Below, piece by piece: positions 13,201 to 25,800 of a stretch of 64,000 nt of DNA. Below the pieces are notes generated by a model, which saw only the letters and a program-made list of their open reading frames with translations, had not been told where the DNA came from and did not search any database. The position numbers and the translations under genes are program-made. Where the stretch lies: the NCBI GenBank assembly GCA_034638255.1, contig JAWPGT010000005.1, positions 682,001-746,000 of the forward strand, read 5' to 3'. The stretch comes from Coprinus comatus. Taxonomy: Eukaryota; Basidiomycota; Agaricomycetes; Agaricales; Agaricaceae. Numbering within the stretch: the stretch's first letter is position 1; each line of letters starts with the position of its first letter.

Positions 13201-15067
13201 TTCTGAGTTCGTACAGAAACTGCAGGCTCTCAATGCTAAGAATTCGGAACATGAGCTGTCAATCGAAAAATACCTCGTCAAAAGCGAAGAGGCATTCTTT
13301 GGTAAAGTCCGAAAGGAGAAGCTTTCCAGTGCTGCCAGCATTAGATCCTCTCAACGGGATTCTGTTTGGGGAACTCCTTCGCCATCGTTATACTCTCGCC
13401 CAGGCTGTGAGTTGGTTTTTCCAGGAAAAGTCGAACAGTGACTAACAATAACGTGCAGCTCCTAACACACAATCTTTCCCTCAATCCGAATATGATGGAG
13501 CCATTCCTCATGACAACCCAATTGAAGTTGCTCCGATGACTCGTTTACAAATTGCTATGTCCAGAGAGGTCGGGGGCTGGCCTCTGTACACCATTGTGAT
13601 TGCGGCTGGTCAGATGTTAAGCGCGACGAGCTTCCAAATTACTTTGCTTACTGGACGTAATTGGCAAGACAATCTCCAACTATACGTTTTGGGGGCTGTC
13701 TTCTTGGCTGCTTCTGCGGTATGGTACCCTATGTTCAGGATGAAGCCTTCGATCTATGTTCTTTCGTTGCCCTGGATTTTCTTTGGTCTTGCCTTCTTCT
13801 TGATTGGCTTGCCTTCAATCCATTCAGTTTTCCAACCTGCTCATAAAGTGTTGGCTAATGTGGCGACATGGTGTTATGCCGTTGCTTCCGCTGCCGGGTT
13901 TTTGTTCTTCGGCTTGAACTTTGGTGAAGAAGCGGTCAGTTTAATCTTTTCTCCCTTCTTAATATTCACTGATTTCTGACATAATTGAGTAGGGTGCTGC
14001 CACGGAGGTTTGGACTATGCGAGCTTGTATTGTACAGGGTTCTCAGCAAGTCTGGGTTGCCGCTCTATGGTACTGGGGTTATTCTCTCAATGGACGAGAA
14101 GATGGTTACATTCCACCCTGGTGGATCTGTCTAATCGTGTGGCCTCTTGCTTGCGCTAGCCTTCTTTTTGCATATGTGATGCTATATGGGCTACCAGAGT
14201 ATTACCGTCAAACGCCACCGAAAGTCCCTCATTTCTTCCAAACTTTATTCCGTCGCAAACTGGTATTGTGGTTCCTTGCATCGGAAATCTTGAGGGACTA
14301 TTGGCTGAGTGGGGTGGGTGATAATTTATCACGAAAAATGTAACGAAACTAATTACCGTTTTTCAGCCTTATGGACGCAATTGGAGCTTCCTCTGGAGTG
14401 TACCTATTCCCAAATGGCATATTCTGTTACTCGTCATTGCTTTTTTCGTCTTTGTCTGGGCTATCATGTTAATTATCCTCACACACTTCAGCAAAACTCA
14501 TACATGGTTGTTACCTGTTTTCGCTGTTGGTCTTGGTGCTCCTCGATGGTGTCAGATGCTCTGGGGTACTTCGTCCTTGGCACTTTACATTCCATGGGCT
14601 GGTTCTGGGGGTCCGTATCTCGGTATCTCGCTTTGGCTATGGTTGGGAGTCCTAGATGCTATTCAGGGCGTAGGTCTTGGCATGATTTTATTGCAGACTC
14701 TTTCAAGGCTACATGTATGCGCTACCCTTGCACTTTCTCAAGTGATCGGTTCAGTTTGCGTCATGGTCGCTCGCGCCACTGCTCCGAACCGTGTTGGACC
14801 GGGTTCTGTTTTCCCAGACGCATCAAAATGGGACTTCAGTGAGGGATTAAAAGGTTTGTTTTTGATCTCCAATTACAATGATGAATCTAACACCCACTCG
14901 TACTAATAGGTAGTCCCATGGCCAGCGCTCCCTTCTGGATCGCCCTCATATGTCAATTGATTATCGTTATGGGTTACTTCTGGTTTTATCGCAAAGAGCA
15001 GCTCTGTATGTCCTTTCACTGCATTGACCCCTACAATCCGACTAAACTTTTCACAGCACGCCCATAA
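7253..15067 (+). CDS. AGS1: alpha-1,3-glucan synthase
   Basis: Very large plasma-membrane enzyme that makes cell-wall alpha-1,3-glucan. It starts with a signal peptide ([16 protein letters not shown]). The extracellular GH13 amylase-like domain follows, with region [10 protein letters not shown] near 8330 and region [10 protein letters not shown] near 8445. A first membrane span ([19 protein letters not shown], about 10855-10930) leads to a cytoplasmic GT5 glycogen-synthase-like domain: [10 protein letters not shown] near 11190, [12 protein letters not shown] near 11530, [13 protein letters not shown] near 12030 and [18 protein letters not shown] near 12330. The C-terminal third (about 13530-15000) has many hydrophobic spans, fitting the multi-pass export domain. 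All parts are present in the usual order and no break was found. The last exon codes only the end of a codon plus two residues and the stop (15057-15067). About 17 short introns. The ATG is fixed by the signal peptide. Confidence 0.95.
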
Positions 15068-15412
15068 AATACAAATTATTCACAACAAAAGTAGCAAACT
15101 ACAATCCACCTACAAGCACACATCACAAATTCTAAACGGACTAGTCATATCTTTCTGGATTTTTTCTCCAACACTCCTTTTCGCGCATGGACATTTGGTT
15201 TTGTTTCAAGGTACATTAATAATTATTTATTGTAGATGACGACGTATACTGTTCTTCCCATTCGTTTACAAACACTGCATACTTCGGACTGTAGTTGATT
15301 CGTTGGACTATACATACATATAAATTTGAAGGACCTGGTGGCTTACACGTAGATTGTGACCCAAAAGCTGTGCTTTATATTAAGTTATTACCATTGAACT
15401 CTTACCATCACC
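15068..15412. other. intergenic spacer, tandem genes
   Basis: Contains the 3' UTR of the glucan synthase and the promoter of the PRCC-domain gene. No coding content or structured RNA was seen. Confidence 0.5.
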
Positions 15413-16815
15413 ATGCTTGGCCTCGACGGATATGGAAGTGGTAGCGAGAGTGAAAATGACCAAGAGCAGCAACAAGTAACGAAACCAACGTCTGTTACAA
15501 CTTCTGGCGCAAGTACATCCTCCTCGCCAATTAAGCTACCTCCACCATCCGCATCCACATCCTCATCCAAAATCTCATTACCACCTCCCAAAACAAATAA
15601 GCGTGCGCCAAAGAAGATCGCTATTGGATTACCTACTTTATCTAAAGGTGAAAATGAAGAACAGGATGACATAGAAGCAGAGCGGCCCGCGACCAAGAGA
15701 CAAAGAACAAATGGAGCTGGGAGGTCGGGACTATTATCCATGCTACCTGCCCCGAAACAGAAGGGACCTATCAGCACTCAACCACAACGCGTTTTGGGTG
15801 GTGGAGGCGGACCTGGGTTAGTGTTCAGCGGAAGCAGAAGCACAGCTCCTGTTGTCCAAAGCACCCCCCAGGATCTGGCGGAAGAAGTGGATGAACAGCA
15901 GACATCGCAGGCTACTAGTTCTATATCTGCGTCTTCGTCTTCCTCAACACAACCAAAGACTTCCTCATTACCTTTTTTGCCTCCTTCGCTGGCTAAGGGG
16001 AGAGTTAACATCTCACTGGAAGACGAAAGACCGAAGGCGGCGAAGTCTACTACTCCAAAACCTGATACGCCCGCGGTGGACTTTTTCTCATTAGGTATGC
16101 CCTAGTTCTTCGCGTTTTCTTTACTTTCCTAATTTCTAAAACGTTATCCAGACAATTCGAATAAAGCTTCGTCATCCAATTTAACAACACCTTCAACCGC
16201 CTTCTCTCTCCCTACACTTTCATCCGCACCTGCAGTTCCGACATTTGAACCACCTGAACCCACCCAACAAGACCCATACCCAGGCTACTACCAACTTCCT
16301 TCCGGAACATGGGCCGCGTATGATTCCGCATATTATGAGAAATTCAGGAAAAGGTGGCAAATTGAGTATGATGCTTATGTACGGAAATTGGAGAAGGGTG
16401 CAATTAAAGGGTTTGAAGGGTATGAAGGGGACGCCTCAGAGGTTAACGCCTTAAAGGAAATGGAGAAGGCAAAGGTGGAGATTAAGGATAGGGAGGAGAA
16501 GAAGGCTTTAACCCAGGGTGGTACTGGAGCACCCGAACAACCTAGGATGAAGATTAATGTAAGCTCACATTTTATATGGGATACGGTAATGTTTCACCGA
16601 TTGTTTTTTCAACAGGCGAGCAAACTCAGTGGTATTGCGAGATCAAGACATCAGTTATCGACTTTGCTCAAGGAAGCTTATGAGAATAGGGAGGCTTTGG
16701 AGGAGAGGATTGCACAGGGTAGGAGAAATAGGAAGGAGGCTGGAAATAAGTATGGTACGTGTACCTTCTACTTCACTCGAGATAGATGTTTCCTGATCCC
16801 ATTTTAGGATTTTAA
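15413..16815 (+). CDS. PRCC-domain protein (mitotic checkpoint/splicing-associated family)
   Basis: Low-complexity Ser/Pro-rich nuclear protein of the PRCC family, whose human member interacts with MAD2B and splicing factors. It opens with GLDGYGSGSESEND, the typical start of the family. The conserved C-terminal block reads KLSGIARSRHQLSTLL ... RRNRKEAGNKYGF, matching the PRCC tail that ends in a Lys-Tyr-Gly-Phe type sequence. Introns lie after SLG (about 16095-16151), after MKIN (about 16560-16616), and before the final 8-nt coding exon (16808-16815) that supplies only Phe and the stop. A Tyr-rich segment (DPYPGYYQLPSGTWAAYD) sits in the middle. The family call rests on the two ends; the precise function in fungi is not known to me. 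Confidence 0.8.
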
Positions 16816-17115
16816 TACCTTGCGTATGGTTGTTATCGAGCGATCTTCATTTGGGCATTCTCGGACCAGATATTCTTTGTAGTATATTCACATCAGACGG
16901 TATCTGAGAGCTTGTTCATATTTTAGACTGTTGTGTTCGAAGTTCAAATGAGTATTTATGTTGCTTATCAGTAATTCCACTACATTCTGCTGTTCGTCTA
17001 TCGATCACTATACCAAACGATGGGAATGTAATAATACAGTTGAATGTCGCTTACTCGTCAATTCGCTACCATTTCATCTTTTACATTTACAAAGATAGCT
17101 GTGTATACTACATAT
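16816..17115. other. convergent 3' spacer
   Basis: Lies between the stop codons of the PRCC-domain gene and the HTD2-like gene. Only UTR-like sequence was seen. Confidence 0.5.
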
Positions 17116-18189
17116 TCACTCGATTGTAATGTTTCCGGTCATACCAACAACACCTTGGTCGTCAATACACCACATTTGTGCAGTATGCGCAGTTGTCCAT
17201 ATACCATGAATTGTTGCCTCTCGGTCAACGATCATAGGATTGGTTGCACGATAGTCAAAGGACTTGATTCGAACATCAGGCTTATGGAAAGCGACTGTTT
17301 CCAACAGCATGAGGGAGGTTAAAGGACCATGAACCAGACGTTCTATAGAGCATGATATTAGTAGATAGATCAAATCCTCCGAAGGAGACGTACCGGGATA
17401 GCCCTCTTTCACTTGGGAGTAATATTTATCCAAATGGATGTGGTGCGCATTAAACATGAGTGCGGAGAATCGGAATAGTGTTACCGGGGTAGGTAAGTAG
17501 GTAAATGAGAAATCAGAAGTATTTGGTACTTTGATAGCTAAATCATTCATTAACCTTCAATATTCATATATAACATTCAGGGAACACTGCTTACCTCTCG
17601 GAGCAGGTTTCTTAACATGTTCTTCGTCCTCTTTAACAGCAAAATACACATGTGCCCTATCTTCAATAAAAGAATATTTTCCTTCCTTCTCAAAAGCAAT
17701 TCTTTGAGTAACAAAAACCATCGGTTTGCCCTTTTCCACTCCTTTCAATTTAACATCTTGTACGCTTGACCTACCAACCACTTTATCACCAACAAGTAAC
17801 CTATTACTATTATCCCATTCCATTCTTCCGCCAGCCCACATTCTTCTAAGAAAAGGAGCAGGAGGTGATATTTCTTCATCAGTTCCATCTTCACGTAACA
17901 GATGTTCAGGTTTACGAGCATGGAAGAATGCTAATTGAGTTCCATAGGGTACTGGTTTTCCTTCAATTGGTTCTTCATATTTTCGACGAGATCCATCACG
18001 AGTAGGTAAAGTAATATAAAGATCTGAAAGACCTTCATAATGTAATGTATCTTTTAAGACAGTTGTTGGTGGATTTTTAATCCATTTATCGAGTGCTTCC
18101 GAATGGTAGTAGTACTTCGACTTTGTTTGGGTAAGTAAAACTCTAGATAAAAGCGTACGGGGAAGAGTAGTTCTGACACTGAGTAGCAT
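17116..18189 (-). CDS. HTD2: mitochondrial 3-hydroxyacyl-thioester dehydratase, HTD2-like (double MaoC/hotdog)
   Basis: Probable dehydratase of mitochondrial type II fatty acid synthesis, converting 3-hydroxyacyl-ACP to trans-2-enoyl-ACP. Three exons join cleanly: 18189-17595, 17537-17394 and 17342-17116. The N-terminus is rich in Arg, Ser, Thr and Leu with no acidic residues, fitting a mitochondrial presequence. Family signatures include RRMWAGGRMEW, LVGDKVVGRSSVQDV and GKPMVFVTQRIAFE in the first hotdog half, and RLVHGPLTSLMLLE plus FDYRATNPMIVDRE in the second half. The HGPLTS histidine is in the place expected for the catalytic segment. The same fold occurs in acyl-CoA hydratases, so an alternative CoA substrate cannot be excluded. 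No neighbour suggests a specific pathway. Confidence 0.82.
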
Positions 18190-18629
18190 TGGGTTATTCG
18201 TTTGTGGAGGTTCAGGGTTAAAGTAATTGTCACTTGGTTTTTTTTCTCAAGGTCCCTGTAGTGTGTGAAAGGTGCCTGCAATTTCATGAGTACTTGTGGG
18301 GAAAAGAAACAATCAATTTGAAATCCAAACATGCTACTCGAGTAATAAGTACTTAAAATTAAATACAGAAAATGAGTATATATATTAAGGGCGGAAGCAA
18401 TCCATTGTAATCCTGGTAAATATCCCAACCTAACAATGTTCCTTATTACTACGATACAAAAAAAATATGCAAATTAAGTAAAGACAGGGGATGGACAAAT
18501 AACGGTGGGTATATCAAAGCAACAGGAGTCCTTAGTCAATGTCTGTAAAAGATAGAAATGTAAAACCAATCACAATATCCTACATTGTTCCTCGATAGAG
18601 TCACCGGGGGAGAACCAATGGGAATAAGA
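18190..18629. other. intergenic spacer, tandem minus-strand genes
   Basis: Holds the promoter of the HTD2-like gene and the 3' end of the sphingoid base kinase transcript. No gene was seen. It is AT-rich with long A runs near 18460. Confidence 0.5.
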
Positions 18630-20618
18630 TTAAATCGGGCTGCTAGTGATCTGCTTCTTGCTTCGTGGTGTAGCCTTTGATGTTTTGTTGGTGGAAGGCG
18701 GTTGAGGTGAGAAATCCACTGCGTAATGTCCGTATGGGCTCATGAACGTTCCTAGACACTGATGTACTTCAACTTGGAATTCCTTGAAAGGATATGCTTC
18801 TCCATCGACAGACAGATTCGCTTTCTTTTTCAATGGCTTCACTCGATAGGCATGAGCTTTGACATAATGGAGCTAGAAAATCATCAGTCTCAATGTATAT
18901 ATCCATGGGGACATTGTTTACCTTTGAATGCCAATAAGCTTCCCCCTTTTCTGCGCCTGCCATTCCGGCAATCACATCTTTGCGTGAAGACTAAAATAGT
19001 GGTAAGAATGCTAGTTATTAAAGGAAAGTTGAAATGAATCATAACGAAACTCACCAGAGGCATTGCCATGACATCAATCAAACCATCGTCAGGTAAGGAC
19101 ACTGGGAATGCCATATAATCCCTGAACATTCGAACCCTCGCCATCAATAAAAATATGACAGGGAAAAAAACTGCGCATACCGGCCTACGAAGGGACCCTT
19201 GCCAGCGTACACGTATAGCAGGGGCTGGTCAAAGATTGTCCAGCCATCACTATCCTCTGGCAAGAATTTGAGAGGTGGAAGTGTTTCTGCTATGTCACTA
19301 TCGGGTGTTGCAGGTGTTGGTTCGGGAGGAGGCGCATTCTTCTTATTATTCCGATGTAGCGCTACACCTTCGGCCATCTTGAATTTATCCTTTTCGGCAG
19401 CTTTGTATGATAATTGAACTGGGCACGCCTTGAACTGAATTACTGGAGATAGATTAGTGATCCTTGGTACGGGGTCAGGGATAGACGAATTTGTACGTAC
19501 TTCCTCGAATAAGCCCCACAATGAAACGTGTATCACCCATCCAACGTAGATTTTCGGTTCCAATGTCTAAATCCGCCATGAGGCCAAGTGATTGGGACAT
19601 GAATGATATATTCCTCTTGTCTCCTTGAATAAATGAGAACAGATCAGCTTTCATGGGTTGTCCTAAAGGAAAGTCAATAAGATGGGCGATGCGGGCTGGG
19701 GCGACATACCTTTGAGGACATTGAGAGCAGCAAGTGTAACGTCAAATCCATCCTACAAGAGCGCTGACATGAGAAGAATGGAGAATTTTTTTGATTGGGC
19801 TGACCTCTGGACCTAAAAGATTGAGAGCAAGTCCGTTGCCAGATCCTGTGGGTATTGGGGCAACTGGTATGCTGAATGCCTTTAAAGGATCAGCGTGCTC
19901 AGCGAATCCGTTGAGAACTTCATGTATCAAGCCATCACCGGAAACGGTTACAACAGCGTCATAGTTGGTGGCAAGGTCTTTGGCAATATCATGTGCGTGA
20001 CCATTATGGGTTGTCTCTGGACAAATGGTGAGTCCATGCGTTCGCTAGCCATTGAAGTAGGACGTACGAGTGATATGAAGTTGGCAACCAGCTGCCCGGA
20101 ATATGGGCTCCACGGTTTCTGAGAAAATGGGTACGCCTCTTTTCTATATCGGTCGGTCAGCGCAGAGCTGGCAAAGGTCACGGCTGGGGACGCACCACTC
20201 CCCCGAATGGGTTGACGAGGACTCGCAACCGACGCGAGCGTTGCAAGCCATATCCTGGAGACGTAAATGATGAGGAAGCGGGGGAAATGAAAGGAACAAG
20301 CTCACCATCATAAATTGTGCGCATGAGCTTCTCGGACCAGTCCATGGCGAGAAATTCGTCTTCGACGGTGCCTATGTATTGGATGAGAGCCAAAGACGGA
20401 TCGTTCTTTTTTCTGTTTGGCCTGTCTATTAGATAGGACACATGGAGGGTCTGGTCCTCGTCGTCGTATAGGCCTCCAATGACATGGTGATGGGGTATGG
20501 AGAGCTCTGGGGCATCTGTGGAGGGATCTGGGAGTTTTGACTTTATCCTTACGATGAGAGCATTGTCTGTGAGCTTGAAGGCGACTGTTGCATGTGGGGT
20601 GGAGAGGGATATGTCCAT
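18630..20618 (-). CDS. LCB4: sphingoid long-chain base kinase (Lcb4/Lcb5, sphingosine kinase family)
   Basis: Lipid kinase that phosphorylates dihydrosphingosine/phytosphingosine at membranes. After a poorly conserved N-terminus and two introns the diacylglycerol-kinase catalytic fold begins with RRLRVLVNPFGG. It continues through KRGVPIFSETVEPIFRAAGC, the HNGHAHDIAKDL helix, the nucleotide-binding motif VTVSGDGLIHEVLNGF, and PIPTGSGNGLAL, all in the order of the family. The C-terminal exon has the conserved NLSVDGEAYPFKEFQVEVH segment that closes the lipid-binding lobe. Introns near 20120 and 20200 are needed to join these motifs. Ceramide kinases share the fold, but the VSGDG and GSGNGLA pattern and the tail favour an LCB kinase. 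It is head-to-head with a methyltransferase gene across 136 bp. Confidence 0.9.
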
Positions 20619-20754
20619 GGTCGAATGTGGGAGAAGAGAAAGATGTTGAAAAATACTTGTAAAGGGGTTAGCGCTGACCCTTGCCGCCCCGGCTCCTTAC
20701 TACACTACATCACAATATTTATTTCAAATACATCCCCTTTTATCTACTCTCATC

Positions 20755-21776
20755 ATGTTCCCCGTCCATGCTGTCGCCCACAAGGGTTTTGGCAAGGGAA
20801 CAAATGACCTATACGATCGGTACGCCCACTTGACTCCCCACTATCTTCGCCTAATTTCTCCGATAGTATCCGGCCCAGCTACCAAGATTTCTCCCTTGAT
20901 CATACCCGCAAATCCCTAAGAGGTGTAGACCCATACAACATCGTCGAGTGAGTCGACAGCCAATCATTGTGCAGTCAGAGTGTTGGATTTCAGCAGAATC
21001 GGATCCGGCACTGGAATATTCACGAGGGCTTTGTTAGCTGATCCAAAGTGGAATGCAGCTATTAAGGAGCTCGTCGCTGTTGAACCCAGTCAGGGAATGC
21101 GTGAAGTATTCGCAACATCAGTTACAGACGATCGCATCCATTTGCGTGAGGGAACTTTTCAGGACACTGGTGTCGAAGCGGGTTGGGCTGATCTTGTGGT
21201 CATTGCCCAGGTAATGCGCCCCCATGAAATCTGAATAACACCCAACTCACTGGACACAGGCATATCATTGGTGCCCCGACTACGACAAGGCTTCAGCAGA
21301 ATTTGCCCGTATCCTAAAGCCAGACGGAACTGTTGCATTCATCTGGAATTTGGAAGATCGGTCAGCATCTGGTCAGCTTTAATCCGCTGTTCTCAATCTC
21401 AGATCCATTCAACAGAGACGGAGCGCGCTGGACAGCCCAAGTACGAGACACTATCGAGCGTCACGAGGCCGGGACTCCGCAGTTTCGCCTTGGTTTGTGG
21501 AAGCAAACATTCCACACGTCGTCTTACCAAACCTATTTTCAACCTCCCAAAGAAGTATCCTGGCAATATACGCTTACTGCTACCGAGAACATTGTTGTCG
21601 AGCGAGCCAGTAGCAAGAGCTATATTGCCATTCTTCCTGTGGACCAGAAAGCGGCAGTTCAACAGAAGATAAGGGACATAATTAAGCAGGGGGATGACTT
21701 GGAGTGGATCAATGAAGCTGCAGGAACCTTTAAATATCCGTACAAAGTCTGGGTTGTACTTGCCCATAAGCGTTAA
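20755..21776 (+). CDS. class I SAM-dependent methyltransferase (Tmt1/Crg1-like)
   Basis: Small soluble methyltransferase of the methyltransferase type 11 group, in which the yeast members act on trans-aconitate or cantharidin-like small molecules. Exon 1 (20755 to about 20819) begins with KGFGKGTNDLYDR. The next exons give RPSYQDFSLDH, then motif I as EIGSGTGIFTRALL, then a post-I acidic residue in LVAVEPSQGM. DLVVIAQAYHWCPDY covers motif II and ARILKPDGTVAFIWNLED covers motif III. The C-terminal half is a cap domain with WKQTFHTSSYQ. The frame is complete and the start is the only upstream ATG in frame. The substrate cannot be told from sequence, and the neighbours (sphingoid kinase, H2B) give no pathway clue. 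Confidence 0.85.
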
Positions 21777-21805
21777 ATCTGATGTCGCTAGTCACGTGCA
21801 TTCAG

Positions 21806-21887
21806 ACGCGTTGATTGTGACACCACGTGCGGGCACACAACATGAATTTCAATGTCCGATACCGTGACGCGCATAAAGCAGACGCGA
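21806..21887. promoter_or_regulatory. three ACGCG cell-cycle-box-like motifs upstream of histone H2B
   Basis: ACGCGT at 21806-21811, ACGCGC at 21867-21872 and ACGCGA at 21882-21887, all within 155 bp of the H2B start. In yeasts ACGCG is the core recognised by MBF at S-phase genes. Two CACGTG boxes lie nearby (21793 and 21824 areas). Function in this fungus is inferred. Confidence 0.5.
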
Positions 21888-21957
21888 CTTGTACTTGGTC
21901 CACAACCACTTCTTCTTCTACCCACCACTACCCCGCCTTCACCTTTCAAGTACTTCT

Positions 21958-22605
<648 letters not shown>

Positions 22606-22849
22606 ATGTCCATGTTGTTTTGCGTGTTGTATCCATTGTTCTTTCGTGTCCTGGGCGAGTAGACTTGCAGGGTATATAATCTTGACTGTATATTAGTTTT
22701 TTATAATTTATTTTGATACCGCAGGACTTGACATCAATCGAGAGTTATAATAAGTTAGGAATGTATAGCCATCAATGCGATTGTTTGTACACATTAGTTT
22801 TCGGAGTTAATAGCTTGTCCTTTGCATTGCTCTGAGAGCAACTGCTTAA

Positions 22850-22855
22850 ACGCGT
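22850..22855. promoter_or_regulatory. ACGCGT motif just upstream of NUP133
   Basis: A perfect MluI cell-cycle-box hexamer 17 bp before the NUP133 start codon. A single copy so close to the ATG may be coincidental. Confidence 0.3.
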
Positions 22856-22871
22856 CAAACACTCTTGCGTT

Positions 22872-25800
22872 ATGGCCGCCTCTTCTTCCCATCATGTATT
22901 ACGCTCCACCAGACCAAGGCCAAAGGCGACATCTCCTTCTAGAAAATCGTCAAGACTCGTAGGAAACCAAAATCAAACATCTCGCCTCGCCTCACCAAAA
23001 CGATATGATCAATTACAAGAAACACAGACAACAGAGTTTGACGAAACAGACTCCGTAGCGACGGAAAGAAGCATAACTAGAATACACGGAGAAACAATAT
23101 ATGCACGATCCGACGAACTCACTGTGTCTTTCTACGCGAACTTGCCTGTTGAAGTGAAGCAAGTACTCAGAAACGCGGGTATAACCATGTTTGAACCAAT
23201 AACTCGCTCCCTCTCTGACATGAATCAATGTTACTAGATTTCTTCAAGGACCCATATGCTGGTTCCGTTGATACTATTACCGGTTTTGCTCTTGTAGCAT
23301 CTGTGCAGACATGTTTTGTTTGGCAACATGTTCAGGTTCGATTGCTTTTCAACCTCGTCCGAATTTTGACTGTATATTTTACCAGGCGATCAGAGGTACT
23401 CCGACATGTTATATATTTTCATGTCCAGAGGACGATACAGGAAATCCTCCGTTACATGCTTTCATTCCTCATGGCCTAGCTCGTGAACCCGGTCTCATCC
23501 TTATTTCGCTTTCTGGCCAAGTTCGTTTCTGGGATAGCATTAGCATCGGCTTGGCAGGTGGCGAGAACTTTACGACAATGGATCTAGAATTGAAAGACGA
23601 AGAGCATGTAACGAATTTCACTCGCTTGGATGTAGGTTTAGGGTTTACTTTGTTTGTTATCCATAGTTGACTGGTATGCGCAGACTCAAACGTTTATCAC
23701 GACTACCTCATCAGGTCACCTCTTCAGGTTGACACTAACTTCAACAGGAGGGAAATATCATCTCAATTCACACCTCTTCGCGCGACCAGCAGCGACAATT
23801 TCCCTTTCTCGATTCATCCCCTCCCTCTTTGGCTCTTCTGGTCTTAGTCCGGCTGAAGCTATGAACGCATATGTTAGCTCTATTTCACCTGGAAAGGTAG
23901 CCCCAACCGGTGAAAGAGAATTGTGGGTCTTGATGAGTGAACGGATACAAAAGTGGGAACTGAAACCTGAAGGTTGGGAGGAGCTATTACTGGATAGGAA
24001 TGTCGCTGAGTTGTTGGAGTCGGTGTTGAGAGAAGAGTTTAATATCAGGGATGGTCAAGGACAGTCCATGGACTTTGAAATGATCGACTTGGGTTTCGAA
24101 AGGTATGCCTCGGATTTGTATAATGGAACTTGTTGCTCACTTATACCGTTACCTCAGCGAGGATAGGCTTGTGGTTCTTGTCTCATATGCTCATGCAGAG
24201 GAACGCTCTCTTATGTCGACGGATTCCGTTGGGGTCCGTCGGGTCTTTGCATTGATGCGTTTGTATGTATATGGAGAAACGTTCAAGGTCGAGAGTGTGA
24301 AAACAGTGCCATACCAAACTGTGAGTTCACCTTAAATTATGCGTAGTAGCTACTGAAGCTCCGAAGACTGCTACAAGTGGTGCACCTACTCATCCTCGGA
24401 TGCAATTCCTTATGAGTGGTGCTGTTGTTGTTGTTCAGTTCGGTGACGCTGTGGCCTTGGTTGCTAGAGGTTCGTGGTAACAGTATTTAATTTGGGAGAT
24501 ACGCTTAGCCTTCACAGACTCCGACTACAGGGATCGGCTAGAGCTTAAGTCTGCTACAGATAGGACATTGGGAATTGGTGCATCTGAGTCGGATTGCGCC
24601 TTACTGATGCTGACCGCAACAACTATGCTGAGGGTTGTTGTGGATGTTGACCGGATTGCGGCTTTTGATTACGAGTGCGTTTATTCTTCATAAAGAGATA
24701 ATATTTTAACATTTGTTAGGACTGGTCACACCAATCTTATTAAATCCATAATGATGCAAGCCATCTTGTATGGTTCCCTTCCTGAGGTGTGTTAAAATAT
24801 TAAAACATTGATTTCTCATCAAAATTCTAACAATCGACCGAAACAGAACCCCCTTCACTTCAGCTTCCCTCCTGAAGTCGACGCCAACAGTTTAATGCAG
24901 GGCGCTGAACAATTGAGCGAAGCTGTCCTCTGCTCTGGTATGCCTACTGATTTTTTAGTCTTTGATAAATGATAACACTTTTCTCAGCTCCAGAAGTTGT
25001 ACGCAAAAATCACGATTTGAGCTCACAATTGAGCAATCGCAAAGATCGTCTGAACTGGTTGATTCGTTTCATCAACGACAACGCTGTCCTGGGCAAAGTA
25101 AGTGTGCATCTGGATAAAATATTTCCGTTTATTACTGTTTATTACTGAATACTGACACCCAAGATAGCTCTCACAACGGAGTCGCCAAAAGTTAGCGACA
25201 GATGCCGAAAAATTGTATGCATGCCTCCAGATTTGGTTACAATATAATGATCTACTTGCGTATGTGAACTTTTCCCTTTGTCAAAATTTCTCTAACCTGA
25301 ATCTTATAGGACATCACCTGAGTACAGTGTTCTGAATGACGCTGTGCATGAGTACATGAGCGAAATTGGCGATGACCAACACGAAGACGTTCTGCGAGCG
25401 TTTTTCCGCCTACGTGCTGCTGATGTTGGCAAACTGCTTAAAAATCTTTTGGATGTCGCAAACGCTACGGCTCGAAATTCAGGAAAGAACATCACCCAGT
25501 ATCTATCTGAAGCAAACCGTGTAATCATTACTACGTTGCAGTCTGCCTTTGATCACCGCAGTTACAACCTCGGCATGTACGGAACTGAACTCCCGATGAT
25601 CAGACCTTGGACGAGCAGACCATCTGTGATCGACGTTGTTCTTGCCTCATTTGATACTTCTACGAGAGTAGTGGAAGCTAATCTTACACATGTGGAAGAG
25701 CCAAGCTCACAACTTGCAGATCTTGCCGAGATTCTGTTTGCATGTATCCAGGAGAGACTTGATTGGCTAGGGAGGTAAGCTGTGTATATCGAGGAATTAA

